Positions 44,895-56,579 of a DNA stretch of 64,000 nt are shown here, one piece after another (the stretch's first letter is position 1; the number at the start of each line of letters is the position of its first letter). Below the pieces are notes generated by a model, which had not been told where the DNA came from, ran no database searches, and saw only the letters and a list, made by a program, of their open reading frames with translations. Source of the DNA: Coix lacryma-jobi var. lacryma-jobi (Eukaryota > Streptophyta > Magnoliopsida > Poales > Poaceae); assembly GCA_009763385.1 (NCBI GenBank), contig CM019831.1, positions 79,023,845-79,087,844 of the forward strand, written 5' to 3'. The translations under genes were made by a program, and so were the position numbers.

Positions 44895-46572
44895 CAATAA
44901 AAAGACATAGGGTGAGTAAAACGGAAAGAATACCATTGTTGTCCCAGCTGCTAAAAAGAACGGTCAGTGTAAAAACCATTCCTAGCACGCCTACTGGGAA
45001 AGCGATCACCATGCACAGGAAAACGTGGTCCATCGCGATAGTCAAAACGCGCGGGGGGGGGGGGGGGAACGCTCAACAGCAAAGCCACTGCCATGGGGTC
45101 CATAGCCTACAAACTGAGGCATTCGACCTCTAGGCCTAGCACTCCTCCTTTAAACATTCAACATATGTACATCATCGAAAGGATGGTACATGTCCGTGTT
45201 GTTCATCTCCTTTGCATGACGCTCCTCTCTCTTGCGCCGAAAGCAAAACTCCCTCAAGTGTCCATCTCTCCCACAGTGCTCACAGTGGTACCTCACTGCT
45301 CTCATAGGGGGTTGTTGGTACTCACGGTATTGGGTGTGGATCACTTGGTTCTTTTGTGGCATGAGCTCCCCTTGGATAGGTGGCATGGTATCTAGCTTGT
45401 TCCTCAAGTGGTTTGGTTTTGGAGCCCATGTCTGTTTCTTGGGTGGAGCTCTTGGAGGTTCCACAAACACTCCATCTTTGGTGTTAGGCTTGAGAGGCTC
45501 TTTGGGTGGAATCTTGGTTAGTTTGAGAGTAGTGGAGTTGGGCTTCTCACTCGGCTTAAGACCACTAGACTCACCAATCTTCCCGAAAGAGGTAGCACTC
45601 TCCACACCCTGAGCAAAGCCAACACCTGGACCTCCAGCAGCACTCTTGAATTGGGCAATCATCATCCCAAGGTGCGGCTCTCCACTAGAAACCAATGACA
45701 AGATGGTCCGAAGGTATGTGTTTTCCTCCTCGGTTGGCATCTTGTCATGCTTCACATTCGCCATCTCCATTTCCAAACCATCACACAAAGCACATCTAGA
45801 CACACAAGTGCTACCCGAGCTGGCCTTCTCAAGAGACACAATCTTGGCATTCTTCTCTGCTAACTTGGATTGCAAGCCGGCAAGACTTGCACGCACCTAG
45901 CAACACGGGTCTAGCCCTAAGCTCATCCACCGCTCCAACCAAAGCAACATACTTCCCCCTCAAAGTGAGAAGGTCAGTCATGTGCTTTGAGCACATCTCA
46001 CACTCACCCTCCTCAGTCACGACAATGGTGGACTTGATAGACTCAAGCTCCTTCGCCGCATCCTCCCACTTCTGCCTAAACTCCTTCCTCTCTCTAACAG
46101 CAAGCCTAAACAACTTGTCTTGACTAAGAAGAGCAGCAGTTAGTTTGTCGATCTCAGCAGAGAGTTCATCAGGAGTCTGAGATACCTGAGAGGAGTCATC
46201 GTCGTCGTTCCGAGGGATCTCCTCCAGCTTGCTGTCTACCTCATCGCCGAGGGCCATGGTGCAGAAACGCTCATCGTCGGCGAAGAAGCAAAGATTGTTC
46301 AGCTTGTCCTCGATCTTCTTCTTCTTGGACTCATCATCACTTGATGCTGAGCGTGGCGAAGAAAGCCCGATGCTCGGCCTGGGCCTTCTCCAGGTACTTC
46401 TCCTTGATGCACACCTTGCTGAAGTCGCCCTTCCGCTTGTGCCTTGCAAGGACGTACTTCTCCTTGCGCTTGCCGGAGTCATACTTGTGGCCACGGTCGC
46501 CCTTGCCAATAGCTTGCTTGTTCTTCTTTGTGTAGTTGGCGATGAAGTGGTCCGAGTCGCCACACTCGTAGC
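44895..46572 (-). pseudogene. gag: S2 gag, C-terminal two thirds
   Basis: Seen in order are part of zinc knuckle 1 (YECGDSDHFIANY, last Cys mutated to Tyr), the basic linker, a deletion of the acidic region, the coiled-coil segment (DELSAEIDKLTAALLSQDKL) and zinc knuckle 2 (CEHCGRDGHLREFC, near 45280). A G run at 45050-45067 and nearby losses shorten the Arg/Gly tail. The fragment begins at the S3 insertion. Confidence 0.85.
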
Positions 46573-48645
46573 TGCGGATACATAGGTGTATGCCGAGTCT
46601 CTGAGTGATTGTCAACTGGGATAATGAGCATATTCTTTGGCTTGTGTTGTGCAGGTGTCGAGCACGGATACAGTGATCGAAGGCAAGGTGAAGGTCAAGT
46701 AGAGACGTGTCGTGCCGAAGGACCGAGAGTGGCGAAGGGCGGACGTGAGGCTTGGACTGAGGAACCGGTGGCCTGAGGGTCAGCTGTGGTGGCTGACAAC
46801 CTGGGACAGCGACGAGCGAAGACTTGTGGGCACGGTGTTGCTTGGGTCGAGGACCTGGGGACACGTGTCGGTGGACGGGGTGCACGGACGGTGCATCCCC
46901 TCTACGGCTCGGTTTGGTGGTTGAGCCATAGAAAAACCACCGAGTGGACGGTTTCCAGGTTTGGGCCTCAAAACCTGGGCGCTGATGGTTTCCGAGTTTG
47001 GGCCATAAAACTCGGGCTGAGGACGGTTTCCAGGTTTGGGCCTCAAAACCTGGGCGCTGCGGGTTTCTGAGTTTGGGCCACAAAACTCAGGCGATGGACG
47101 GCTGGTTTCCCGGTTTGGGCCTCAAAACCAGGGGTTGGATGTGAAGGCTGGTTTCCCGGTTTAGGCCACAAAACAGGGGGCGAAGTCCGGGAAAAGGATA
47201 AGCAGAGCGGTGGCGGCACATGGCGGGAATCGGTGAGGTTGCGTCGAGGCAATGCTACCAGTTGTGCGGGCGTGGCCGTCGGATCACAACTATCTTCGAG
47301 TTGGTCCAGAATAACCCTAGGGTTTAGCTGGTTCGCTCTGTAATTAGTTAGGGGTAGAGTGGGAACTAGAATTAGGATAAGTAGAGGGAGACACCCACCT
47401 CCGATCCTATCTCAGTCATTTGCTCTTTGCCTTCTAGGTATTTCTGCTCTCCCAATCCCCTGCTGTAGCAACTGAGATCCGCAGAGAACCATACCTCTGT
47501 ATACTGGAGATTTTGAGGAAGTGAGACCGTAATCTCACTGTTGTAGCGTGTGGTAGCCACACGGTTGCAGATCGATGTGTTGATTCACGTTTTGTTCGTG
47601 TTCTTCGCGTTCTTCGTTTCTCCGTGATTTTCCCGTCACTCGATCTCCCTCTCTACTGCGTGTTTTCAATATCCGTTTGAATCAACTTGTTCTTTACAGT
47701 GAGGAGAACATTTCCACCGAAGGAATTCATCTAACTCCTCACGAATAAGTAGATCGGGTTGATTTCGTTTTCGTGGTGCTTTTTCGGTTCATACTCCTTC
47801 CCTCTCGGATTCCCGGTGTTTGAGTTGATTTGAGCAGATGATTTCTTGGGGATAGTCTCCCAACTACCTCGTGATCATCCTCTCCAAGTTTCGGATCAAG
47901 GGATTTTGATTTGAATCAGATTTTGGAAGATTTGAGTTGAGGGCGACCAAAATCGCCCTGACTGTGCACTCGCGGACAGTCCGCCGTTGGAGGCGCGGAC
48001 AGTCCACGCGTCGGGCTCCGACCGAGCAGTGGTCGTGTGGCTCGGCTGTGCTGACTCGGTTTGACCGGCGTACAGTCCGCCGTAGTCGGTTGTGGACAGT
48101 CCGCGAGCCGACCAGGGAGGATCAACAGCAGTGCTGTTTTGGGGTTTTTTGCCGGCGGACAGTCCGCCATCCCCCCGAGGACAGTCCGCGGTTGAGCCGG
48201 ACAGTCCGGGACCGTACTGGCGGACAGTCCAGGAATCGTCTGTAGGCTGAGCCTTAGTGCGTTTGCTCTCCCGACTTCTCCGCTTGGATTCCGGACGTCG
48301 CGGTTGGCCTTTTAGTTCATCTAGGAACCTCTCTAAGTATCTTTGCTACTTGTTAGCATCGGTATTTGGGGATTTCTCAATGTAGCCTTCAATCTACGTT
48401 TGGGACTTGGTTTTTAGGGGTCGAACTTGTGCCGTTGGTTTTGGCGTTTGGTTTGCTATCGCTTTGTGGTGCCTCGCTGTGATCCTAGGGATCATCCACC
48501 CTCTTCCAAGGGTCGTGGGCATCACAGTTTCGATCGAAGCTTTTGGGGTTGATTTGTGGGACAAAGGCCAAAGTTTCGAGAGAAATTTTTGAGCTCCCAT
48601 TCACCCCCCCTCTGGTCGCCTTGCTATTGCATTCTTGGTCCTTCA
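46573..48645 (+). repeat. 5' LTR of S3
   Basis: This 2073-bp LTR has repeated phrases TTTCCAGGTTTGGGCCTCAA at 46949-47170 and eight palindrome cores from 47974 to 48230. The first 330 bp match 56247-56579 closely; the 3' copy has an extra GAGTGAT repeat. Confidence 0.92.
47974..48230 (+). repeat. GGACAGTCC palindrome cluster in the S3 LTR
   Basis: Cores lie at 47974, 47997, 48071 (GTACAGTCC), 48095, 48157, 48179, 48199 and 48222. Many extend to GCGGACAGTCCGC. Conserved palindromic LTR motifs are known for Sireviruses. Confidence 0.92.
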
Positions 48646-48647
48646 AT

Positions 48648-48660
48648 TGGTATCGGAACA
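48648..48660 (+). other. Primer binding site of S3 (initiator tRNA-Met, degenerate)
   Basis: TGGTATCGGAACA follows the LTR by 2 nt; compare TGGTATCAGAGC in S1. Confidence 0.85.
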
Positions 48661-48708
48661 GGTTAAGGATCTTCCACCTTAGCCGGTTTCAGATCCACAG
48701 AAGGCGAC

Positions 48709-51333
48709 ATGGATCGCGGCGTGGGCAAACCGCCGTTTTTTGATGGGACGAACTATGCGTATTGGAAGATATGCATGTCGGCCTATTTGCAGAGTATTGG
48801 TGCTTCTATCTGGGATATTTGCAACTCTACCGATTACGTGGTCTTGGTTGCTCGTGTTACTCAGCATCAGATCGATGAGCAGGATGCCAATAGCCGAGCC
48901 CGTAATGCTCTTTTCTCATGCTTGAGCATGACGGAGTTTGATCATGTTTCTCACCTCGCTACGGCTCGGGAGATTTGGGCCACCCTCATGCGTTTCCATG
49001 AGGGAACCACTCAAGTCAAAACCCGTCTCTACGAGTCGCACAAGCGAGAGTACGAGAACTTTCAACACATGCCTAGCGAGAGCATAGAGAGTTTATTTGC
49101 TCGCTTTCAGGTGATTGTCAACAGGATGAGGGCTAACAAGGAGCTGTTGCCTTTCGACAATCATGAGAGAGCTTTGAAGCTTTAGCACACTCTCGATCGG
49201 TCGGTGTGGGACTCGAAGGTTCAGGCGATCATCGAATCACCTAACTATGAGACCCTCACATGCGACGAGCTCTTTAGTAAGCTCAAGTCTAGTGAGATTG
49301 ACGCCATGGCGAGGGCTTCTTACGAAAATCCTTCTGGCCCGTTGATGGCTTTGCTTTCTGGCTCTTCTACTAACCCCTCTGGAGGCTTTGCACTCTCTTC
49401 TCTTCTTTCTGTCACAGTGGAGCAGCTGGAGTTCATGGGGGATTACGAGTTAGCTTTGCTCGCCAACCGGTTCTCGCGGTTCCACAAAAACCGCATGAAC
49501 CGTCGCCGCGGAGGAGGACGCTTGGGATGTTTCGAGTGCGGCAACCCCAACCACTTCATTGCCAATTGCTCGAAGAAGAACAAGCAAACCTTCGGCAAGG
49601 AGGATCATGGGCACAAGTACGACTCCAGCAAGCGCAAGGAGAAGTACGTCCCCGCGAAGCACAAGCGGAAGGGCGGCTTCAACAAGGAGTACATCAAGAC
49701 GAAGTACTTGGAGAAGGCCCAGGCTGAGCAGCGTGCTTTCTTCGCCACGCTCAGTGACGTCGACGACTCGGACGACGACTCCGCTTAATCAAGCAATGAC
49801 GAGTCCGAGAAGAAGAGGATCGAGGACAAGCTGAACGGCCTCTGCTTCTTCGCCGACAACGAGGGCTTCTGCACCATGGCCCTCGGCAAGGAGGTCGACG
49901 GCGAGCTGGAGGACATCCCTCGGAATGATGACGACGACGACGACACCTCCCAGGTATCTCAGACCCCCGATGAACTTTCTGCTGACGTCGAGAAACTTAC
50001 TACCACTCTCCTTAGTCAAGACAAGCTGCTTAGGCGCGCTGCTAGAGAGAGGAAGGAGTTTAGGCAGAAGTGGGAGGATACGGTGATGGAACTTGAATCT
50101 GTCAAGTCCACCGTTCTTATCACATAGGAGGAGGAGTGTGAGATGTGCTCCACACACATGACTGATCTTCTCACTTTGAGAAGTAAGTATGTTGTGTTGG
50201 TAGGAGAGGTGGATGAGCTGAAGGCTAGATCCTCGCTGTTGGGTGCATGCAAGTCCTGTGCGGGCTTGCAATCCGAGTTGGCAGAGAAGAATGCCAAAAT
50301 TGTGTCTCTTGAGAAGGCCAGCTCGGATAGCACGTGTGTGACTAGGTGCATTCTGTATGAGGGTTTGGAGATGGAGATTGCGAACATAAAGCATGACAAG
50401 ATGCAAACCGAGGAGGAAAACACATACCTTCGGACCATCTTGTCATGGGTGTCGAGTGGTGAGCCGCAGTTTGGGATGATGATCTCCCAATTCAAGCGTG
50501 CTGCTAGAGGTCCAGGTGTAGGCTTTGCTCAGGGTGTTGAGTGCGCTTCATCTTTTGGGAAGATTGGAGAGTCGAGTGGTCTGAACCCGTGTGAGAAGCC
50601 CAACTCCACCACTACTCCCAAGCTTACCAAGATTCCACCCAAAGAGCCTCTAAAGCCTAACACCAAGGATGGTGTATTTGTGGAACCTCCGAGAGCTCCA
50701 CCCAAGAAACAATCATGGGCTCCAAAACCAAACCACCTCAAGAACAAGATAGACACCATGCCACGCATCTAAGAGGAGCTTATGCCATAGAAGGGCAAAG
50801 TGATCCACACCCACTACCGTGAGTACCAACAACCCCCTATGAGAGCGGTGAGGTACTATTGTGAGCACTGTGGGAGAGATGGACACTTGAGTGAGTTTTG
50901 CTTTCGGCGCAAGAGAAAGGCGCGCCGTGCAAAGGAGATGAACAACACGGACATGTACCATCCTTTCCATGATGTACATGTGCCGAATGTTCAGAGGCGT
51001 GCTGCTAGGCCTAGAGGTCCAAAACCTCAAGATCCTAGGCATAGGCCGCGAGGAGGTCGTGCCTGGCGGGAGCCTGCAGTTGTGGGCTATGGACCCCGGG
51101 GCGGTGGCTTTGTAGTTGAGCTTTTTCCCCCATCGCGTTTTGAGTATCGCGATGGACGCTCTTCCCTTAGCGGACCACGTTTTCCTCTACGTGGTGATCG
51201 CTCTTCCCGTAGGCATGCTAGGAATGGTTTTTCTGCTAACCATTCTTTTGAGCAGCCGACCCAACACTAGTATTCTTCCTACTTCACTAACCCCAGTGTT
51301 GGACCGTATGCTCACCCTATGTCTTTTTATTGA
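48709..51333 (+). pseudogene. gag: S3 gag
   Basis: The start MDRGVGKPPFFDGTNYAYW lies 50 nt after the PBS. The frame is kept to a TGA at 51331 (ending GPYAHPMSFY) but has stops near 49183, 49786, 50126, 50770, 50788 and 51268. Order: capsid (IWATLMRFHEGTTQVKTRLY), basic linker (FHKNRMNRRRGGGR), zinc knuckle 1 CFECGNPNHFIANC (49528-49569), Lys-rich stretch, acidic region, coiled coil (DELSADVEKLTTTLLSQDKL), a Pro/Lys-rich region, zinc knuckle 2 CEHCGRDGHLSEFC (50860-50901) and an Arg/Gly tail. Confidence 0.9.
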
Positions 51334-51335
51334 TG

Positions 51336-54300
51336 TAGGTAAAACGATTGGAGAACGTTTGGTTGGTGGATTCTGGTTGTTCGAGGCACATGACCGGAAA
51401 CGCCAAGCGGTTCTCCAGTCTTAGTCCGGTCGCCGGAAAGGAGTTTATCACCTTTGGCGACAATAGCAAAGGTAGAGTGTTGTCTCGTGGGTCGGTGCGA
51501 GTTAATGAGCACTTTGTGTTGCGCGATGTTGCTCTTGTTTCTAACTTGCATGCTAACCTTTTTTCTGTTTCGCAACTTTTCGATGATGATTATGAGATTT
51601 GTTTTAAGCCGAATCTCAGTCGTATTTTGGATCCTCAGGGCAATCTTGTTTGTTTGATTTTGCCCTTTGGGAAAGTCTTTCGTGCGAATTTCTTGGAGTC
51701 GTTTGGAGTTTCTCGTTGTCTTTTGGCTGGACCTTCCTCCTCTGATCTTTGGAAGTGGCATAGGAGACTAGGACATTTGAGGTTCGACTTGATTGCAAGG
51801 CTTAGTTCACTTGGCATAATCCGAGGATTGCCCAAGTTGTGCATGGAGAAGGATCTTGTTTGCCATTCTTGTAGAGATGGGAAGATGGTTGCCGCTCCCC
51901 ACCATCCAGTGACTCAGGTCATGACCAAGCGCCCTGGAGAGCTTTTGCACATGGACCTTGTTGGTCCGGCTCGAGTGAGTTCGGTTGGGGGGAAGTGGTA
52001 AGTGCTTGTTGTTGTTGACGATTTTTTCGATATATTTGTGGGTTTTCTTTTTAACTGAGAAAACTGAGACTCTCTTTTGCTCGCAATCTGATTTTGCGTC
52101 TTCAGAATGAGTTCCCTTTGAACTCAATGCGAGCTATTAGGAGTGATAATGGTTCCGAGTTCAAAAACTCGGATTTTGAGAAGTTTGGTATCTCCTTGGG
52201 TTTAGAGCATCAGTTTTCTTCTCCCTACAAACCGCCTCAGAATGGTGTTGTCGAAAGGAAGAATCGAACCCTTGTAGAGATGGCTAGGACGATGCTCGAT
52301 GAGCATAAGACTCCTAGGCGATATTGGGCCAAAGCTATGAGCACTGCATGCTACATTTCCAATCGCATTTTTCTCCGAGCTTTCTTGAAAAAGACTTCTT
52401 ATGAGTTGCATTTTGGAAAACAGCCCAAAGTGAGTTATTTTAGAGTTTTTGGTTGCCACTGTTTTATACTTAAGAAAGGCAACTTGGACCAATTTGAGTC
52501 TCGTTCTTCTGACGGTGTATTTTTTGCTTATGGCACTCACACTCGAGCTTATCGTGTACTTAACCTTGATACTAACTGAGTCATGGAGACATCCGATGTC
52601 ACCTTCGACGAGACCATGGTTTGTCCTTCTTCTCATTTTGAGCGTGCAGGTGATCATGAGGTTGGCGAGCCTCTTTTTGATGATGAGGAAGAGGGTGCTG
52701 AAGGGATGGATGACCCAGCACCTTCTCCACCTGCTATGCCGCAAAGAGCGGCCTCTACTACCACTCACGGCCCTGACCCTTCTTCTTCGACTACTTGGGG
52801 GCCGTGGGATCCACCACCTCGAGTGATACCTTTTGTACCCGAGGAGGCACTAGCTGCTGTTGAGGGGGAGGCTACATCAGCTCGGGAGGCGCCACGACAC
52901 ATTCAGCGCCAACACCCACCTCAACAGATGATTGGCAGCATCGGCGAACGTGTCACTCGGTCTAGGTCACAACAAATCTCTCACTTTGCTCATTCTGCAT
53001 TTGTTGCTGATTTTGAACCCTGAGATGTTGGACACGCTTTGACGGATCCAGATTGGGTCAATGCCATGCATGAGGTGCTTGAGAATTTTGAGAGAAATCG
53101 GGTTTGGGTTCTTGTTCGTCTTCCTCCTAAGTGTCACCATATTGGGACAAAATGAGTTTTCAAAAATAAACAAGGAGAGGATGGCCATGTTGTGAGAAAC
53201 AAGGCCAGACTTGTAGCCCAGGGGTATAGTCAGAAGGAGGGGATAGACTATGAGGAGACTTTTGCTCCTGTAGCTCGTTTGGAGGCGATTAGGATACTCT
53301 TGGCTTTTGCTGCATCCAAAGGGTTTAAACTTTTTCAAATGGATGTCAAGAGCGCCTTCCTAAATGGCTACATAGAAGAGGAGGCGTATGTGAAACAACC
53401 CCCCGGTTTCAAAAATCCTAAGTTTCCAAACCATGTTTTTAAACTTCACAAAGCTTTGTATGGTTTGAAACAAGCCCCTAGAGCCTGGTATGATAGGTTG
53501 AAAACCTTTTTGCTTGCTAAGGGTTTTAAAATGGGATGTGTGGATAAAACGCTATTTCTCGTCAAACAAGGCAATGACACTCTCTTGGTCCAGATTTACG
53601 TGGATGATATCATTTTCGGTGGTTCTTCTCAAGCTTTGGTTGCCAAGTTTGCAGATACTATGAGCAGGGAGTTTGAGATGAGCATGATGGGCGAGTTGAC
53701 GTTTTTCCTCGGATTGCAAATCAAGCAATCCTGAGAGGGAACGTTCGTGCACCAGGGCAAGTACACCAAGGACGTATTGAAGAAGTTCGATATGGGTGAG
53801 GCCAAGCCTCTTCCAACACCCATGTCAACCATGACGACCCTGGATGCAGACAAGGATGGAGAAGCAATGGACCAGAAGGAGTACCGGAGTATGATCGGGT
53901 CGCTGCTGTACCTGACGGCGACACGCCCGGACATCCAGTTCACGGTGTGTCTTTGCGCGCGATTTCAGTCTTCGCCTCGCACTTCTCATCGTCAGGCAAT
54001 TAAGCGCATTATGAGGTACTTATGCTTCACTCCAGAATTTGGGATTTGGTATTCTGCTTCCTCCACCCTCTCCCTTTGCGGTTATTCTGATGCCGATTTT
54101 GCTGGTTGCCGCATTGAGCACAAGTCCACTTCTGGGACTTGTCAGTTTATCGGTTCTTCTCTTGTATCGTGGTCTTCTCGCAAGCAGTCTAGTGTCGCCC
54201 AGTCTACCACGGAGGCTGAGTATGTTGCTGCGGCTAGCTGCTGTTCCCAGTTGCTTTGGATGATGGCCACTTTGCGTGCTTTTGGTCGAAGCTTTTCTCG

Positions 54301-54543
54301 TGTTCCTTTGCTTTTGTGACAACACGAGTGCTATTAGCGTTGCTAAGAACCCCGTGCTGCACTCTAAGACCAAACACATTGATCTGCGCTTTCATTTTCT
54401 GCGAGACCACACTATGAGAAGGGTGATATCGACCTTCGCCATGTCGATACTCATCATCAGTTGGCTGATATTTTCACCAAGCCTTTGGACCAATCAACTT
54501 TTGCCAGGTTGAGAGGTGAGCTTGGTGTGGGTTTCCCCTTTTA
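51336..54543 (+). pseudogene. pol: S3 pol
   Basis: The frame lies -1 to gag. The protease is WLVDSGCSRHMTG (Asp near 51369). Integrase has WHRRLGHL, VCHSCRDGK, HMDLVGP, then a stop and frameshift near 52001-52090, then IRSDNGSEFKN and GVVERKNRT. A Ser/Pro-rich linker follows. RT has FQMDVKSAFLNGYIEEEAYV and IYVDDIIFGG (53597-53608). RNase H has GYSDADFAGCRIEHKSTSGT, STTEAEYVAAASCC and a frameshift near 54310 before the last motif. Other stops include TGA near 52577, 53022 and 53153. Confidence 0.92.
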
Positions 54544-56246
54544 GATGGGGGAAACAGTTTGACTCTTGTATTATAAACTGACTTTGTGTTTTTTTTCAAT
54601 TGGTATCTTTTCTTCATGCATCTTTGCACTTCATCTTGCATATTTACATTCAGAGCTTCATGTATATAATCTTTAAAATGTGACTATGTTCTGTACAGTG
54701 TATGCTCTGATGCTTTATGATGATGTTGTAGTTTATGCTCTTTCTGATCACTGATACATGTTGTGAGCTGAGCTATTTTTGGTGAATTTGATTAATGAAC
54801 ATAAAATTTGAAAATGTTCACCATTGAGATATGCAACTAGCATGTGTAGAATGTGTTGAAATCACTTGTGCTTCTCATATATGCTAGGTTGCTATGTCTC
54901 TAGTGTTGAGTCATTCACTTGCTTGGTATGTTCATATTCTGCTTTAAATCTGAACCAAGTTAAGTGAATTGAAAAGATCGAGATGAGATTGCTTGTCAGC
55001 ACATCACAGTTTCGAGACTATTTCTCATTGCACTTTGAGTTAAACTCGAGCTGTGTAGTGTATGAGTGAAACTGTTGCTTTAAGCTTCTGATTGCTTCTA
55101 CATAGGCTTCGCACAGTTGAAAAGTTAGGCAATGACAAGCTTTCAACCTCTCGCTATCACATGCTGAAATTTGAACTTGTGTAATTTAAGGCGCTGCAAC
55201 TCCGATAAAATCTGTATACACAAGTCTATGGTTCATTCTATAGCATGATGATTGAACTGTGCTAGGGGTAGTTCACCTTGTATACATGTTTAGCACTTAT
55301 TTCACTTCCTGTCTATACATGCTTAGTGCGATTTTTAATGGTGAATACCTTTTTGGCTGAAAACTGCTCATTTTGCTCCAATGTTCAGATTTCGTATTTG
55401 GTGATCAGTTTGAGCCTTTGCTAGCATTCTGTGCAGTTTATGAGTCATCGGATCAGCACTTTGTCGAGCATCTTCATATTCTATCGACTATATTCTCGAA
55501 GCTACTAACTTGCATTTTGACTCATCTGCATTTGGAGGGGAGATACTTGATGGTGCATTTTCAACTAAGGGGGAGAAAATATTGCAAATCATGTGCTTTC
55601 CGAGTTGAACTAAGGGGGAGAAAATATTGCAAATCATGTGCTTTCCGAGTTGAACTAAGGGGTAGAAATTAGATCAACTACGAGGAGATTTCCTAGTTAT
55701 GTGCACTATTTGAGGGGGAGTTTGAGCTGGCTCGGATTTTGAGGATTTTGAATTTTCCAATTGATTCGGAGCTTTTCTGAAGCCTTTACTTGGTACGGAG
55801 CATTTTTGGTATCTGGTTGTGTTGAGCCTTTGCCTCTTTCTTGAGGAACTAGCAACCTTGTCCTTATGCTCTTCAGTTGGTATCAAGCTTTCTTCAATTG
55901 GTATCGAGCTTCCTCGCTAGCGGTGTTTAGCCCGTTCTGCCTCTTCTTGAGGGCTAGCTCTGTTTTGCTTGAATTTCAGTTGATCCTTCAATTGGTATCA
56001 AGCTTTCTCGCTAGCGGTGTTGAGCCTGTTCTACCTATTCTTGAGGGCTAGCTTTGCTTTACTTGGTTGCGTCGAGCTGTTGCCCATGTCTTTGGGAACC
56101 AAGTTGTTTTGCTCTTTCACTTGACCTTCTTCGGCTTTGTTATGCTTTTGGGTCATTTGGTCGAGTTCTCTCTCCTTCTTCCTCCCTTCCTCTATTCCAT
56201 TATGATTTGTGTTGGTAGTTGACAATGCACTCATCAAGGGGGAGAT
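54544..56246 (+). other. 3' noncoding region of S3
   Basis: No coding frame is seen, so there is no sign of an envelope-like ORF. It ends in the polypurine tract AAGGGGGAGAT (56236-56246). Extra tracts lie at 55565-55670 (triplicated) and near 55709. Confidence 0.8.
55565..55670 (+). repeat. Triplicated polypurine tract, 45-bp unit
   Basis: CTAAGGGG begins at 55565, 55610 and 55655. The units are identical apart from the third, where GGGGGAGA becomes GGGGTAGA. Confidence 0.93.
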
Positions 56247-56579
56247 TGCGGATACATGGGTGTATGCCGAGTCTCTGAGTGATGAGTGATTGTCAACTGG
56301 GATAATGAGCATGTTCTTTGGCTTGTGTTGTGCAGGTGTCGAGCACGGATACAGTGATCAAAGGCAAGGTGAAGGTCAAGTAGAGACGTGCCGTGCCGAT
56401 GGACCGAGAGTGGCGAAAGGCGGACGTGAGGCTTGGACTGAGGGACCGGTGGCCTGAGGGTCAGCTGTGGTGGCTGACAGCCTGGGACAGTGACGAGCGA
56501 AGACTTGCGGGCACGGTGTTGCTTGGGTCGAGGACCTAGGGACACGTGTCGGTGGACGGGGTTCACGGGCGATGCATCC
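56247..56579 (+). repeat. 3' LTR of S3, first part
   Basis: TGCGGATACATGGG onward matches 46573-46900. It stops at GATGCATCC where element C begins; in the 5' LTR the sequence continues CCTCTACGGCTCGG. Confidence 0.92.

Larger units (their letters stand above)
38766..46572 (-). mobile_element. S2: Sirevirus, cut in gag by S3
   Basis: The 3' LTR (38766-40617), 3' noncoding region, pol and most of gag are seen. S3 enters the first zinc knuckle at 46572/46573. The 5' LTR and gag start should lie beyond the right edge. Its LTR palindromes differ from the other copies, and its RT lacks the YVDD block. Confidence 0.9.
46573..56579 (+). mobile_element. S3: plus-strand Sirevirus, 3' LTR cut by element C
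   Basis: The 5' LTR (46573-48645), PBS, gag, pol, 3' noncoding region, polypurine tract and the first 333 bp of the 3' LTR are present. It inserted into S2 gag; the 5 bp before it are GTAGC. The LTR ends are TGCGGATACA and GGTCCTTCA, the reverse of S1. Stops in gag and pol make it non-autonomous. Confidence 0.93.

Noticed and set aside
46337..47083. 248-codon minus-strand frame
   Set aside because: It fuses S2 gag to antisense S3 LTR across the insertion at 46573, so only the S2 part is real.
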